From Bacillota bacterium (GTDB lineage Bacteria > Armatimonadota > HRBIN16): a stretch of DNA of 32,212 bases. The number at the start of each line of letters is the position of its first letter. The first letter of the stretch is position 1. The translations under genes were made by a program, and so were the position numbers. The DNA lies in contig JAIMBJ010000034.1 in NCBI GenBank assembly GCA_023511455.1, positions 1-32,212 on the forward strand. Reading direction: 5' to 3'. Of the stretch, positions 32,154 through 32,212 are shown in pieces. The notes under the pieces were generated by a model. That model saw only the letters and a list, made by a program, of their open reading frames with translations, was not told the origin of the DNA and did no database searches.

Positions 32154-32212
32154 CAACGGATACCTCCCTTTAAAGTTAACCATTGATTCTATCGAACCAA
32201 CACCCCAAAAGG

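Noticed and set aside
1-32212. CRISPR array, tRNA, rRNA or insertion sequence
   Set aside because: I saw no regularly spaced repeats, tRNA-like cloverleafs, rRNA segments or transposase motifs by eye. A covariance-model scan would be decisive.

Overview
The window most likely comes from the chromosome of a flagellated diderm bacterium, probably of the Armatimonadota or a similar deep-branching group. This is an inference: no rRNA is present and no search was run. It rests on flagellar P- and L-ring genes (which need an outer membrane), a prepilin with a DG-containing C-terminus, a Uma2 nuclease, a HEPN/MNT pair, secreted glycoside hydrolases, and a very large WD40/DUF11-type surface protein ending in a FlgD-like Ig domain.

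Layout. (1) 1-1.8 kb: a possible small membrane protein (+) whose stop overlaps the stop of a convergent MFS transporter (-), then a divergent intergenic region. It holds an extended -10 promoter for the transporter and a strong sigma-28 type promoter for the flagellar operon. (2) 1.8-10.8 kb (+): flgF-flgG-flgA-flgH-flgI-flgJ-flgN-flgK-flgL-fliW-csrA followed by a CDF metal transporter. It covers the distal rod, the P and L rings, the hook-filament junction, and the FliW/CsrA checkpoint on flagellin synthesis. (3) 10.8-12.3 kb (+): a SigA/RpoD-like sigma factor behind a 366-bp leader with two sigma-70 type promoters and several hairpins, closed by a bidirectional terminator. (4) 12.3-19.3 kb (-): a lipoprotein and a roughly 2,180-codon secreted multidomain protein whose frame is broken by one in-frame TAG. 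(5) 19.4-23.7 kb: a cluster of nuclease, toxin-antitoxin and methylase type genes (Uma2, HEPN, MNT, DNA methyltransferase, coiled-coil protein) plus a metal-dependent amidohydrolase. (6) 23.9-32.2 kb (-): a probable operon running from the right edge leftwards. It encodes a cysteine-rich secreted protein, an exported membrane-anchored protein, an O-antigen-ligase family membrane protein, a prepilin-like protein, a GH78 alpha-L-rhamnosidase and a secreted GH2 glycosidase.

How the parts may work together. The flagellar genes form one tightly packed unit with short gaps and overlaps. The sigma-28 motif upstream of flgF suggests late-class control even for rod and ring genes, and FliW/CsrA at the 3' end ties flagellin translation to assembly. 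The right-hand operon looks devoted to the cell surface: a ligase or oligosaccharyltransferase-like protein overlaps a pilin gene, and enzymes attacking rhamnose- and hexose- or hexuronic-acid-containing glycans follow.

The most notable observation is the single in-frame TAG inside the large beta-propeller protein. Coding potential continues in the same frame on both sides, and only the upstream half carries a signal peptide. I found no convincing wholly new multi-gene system. The other best leads are the structured leaders (flgG, sigma factor), the non-lipidated FlgH, the repeat-flanked HEPN/MNT pair, and the pilin/ligase/cysteine-rich protein operon.
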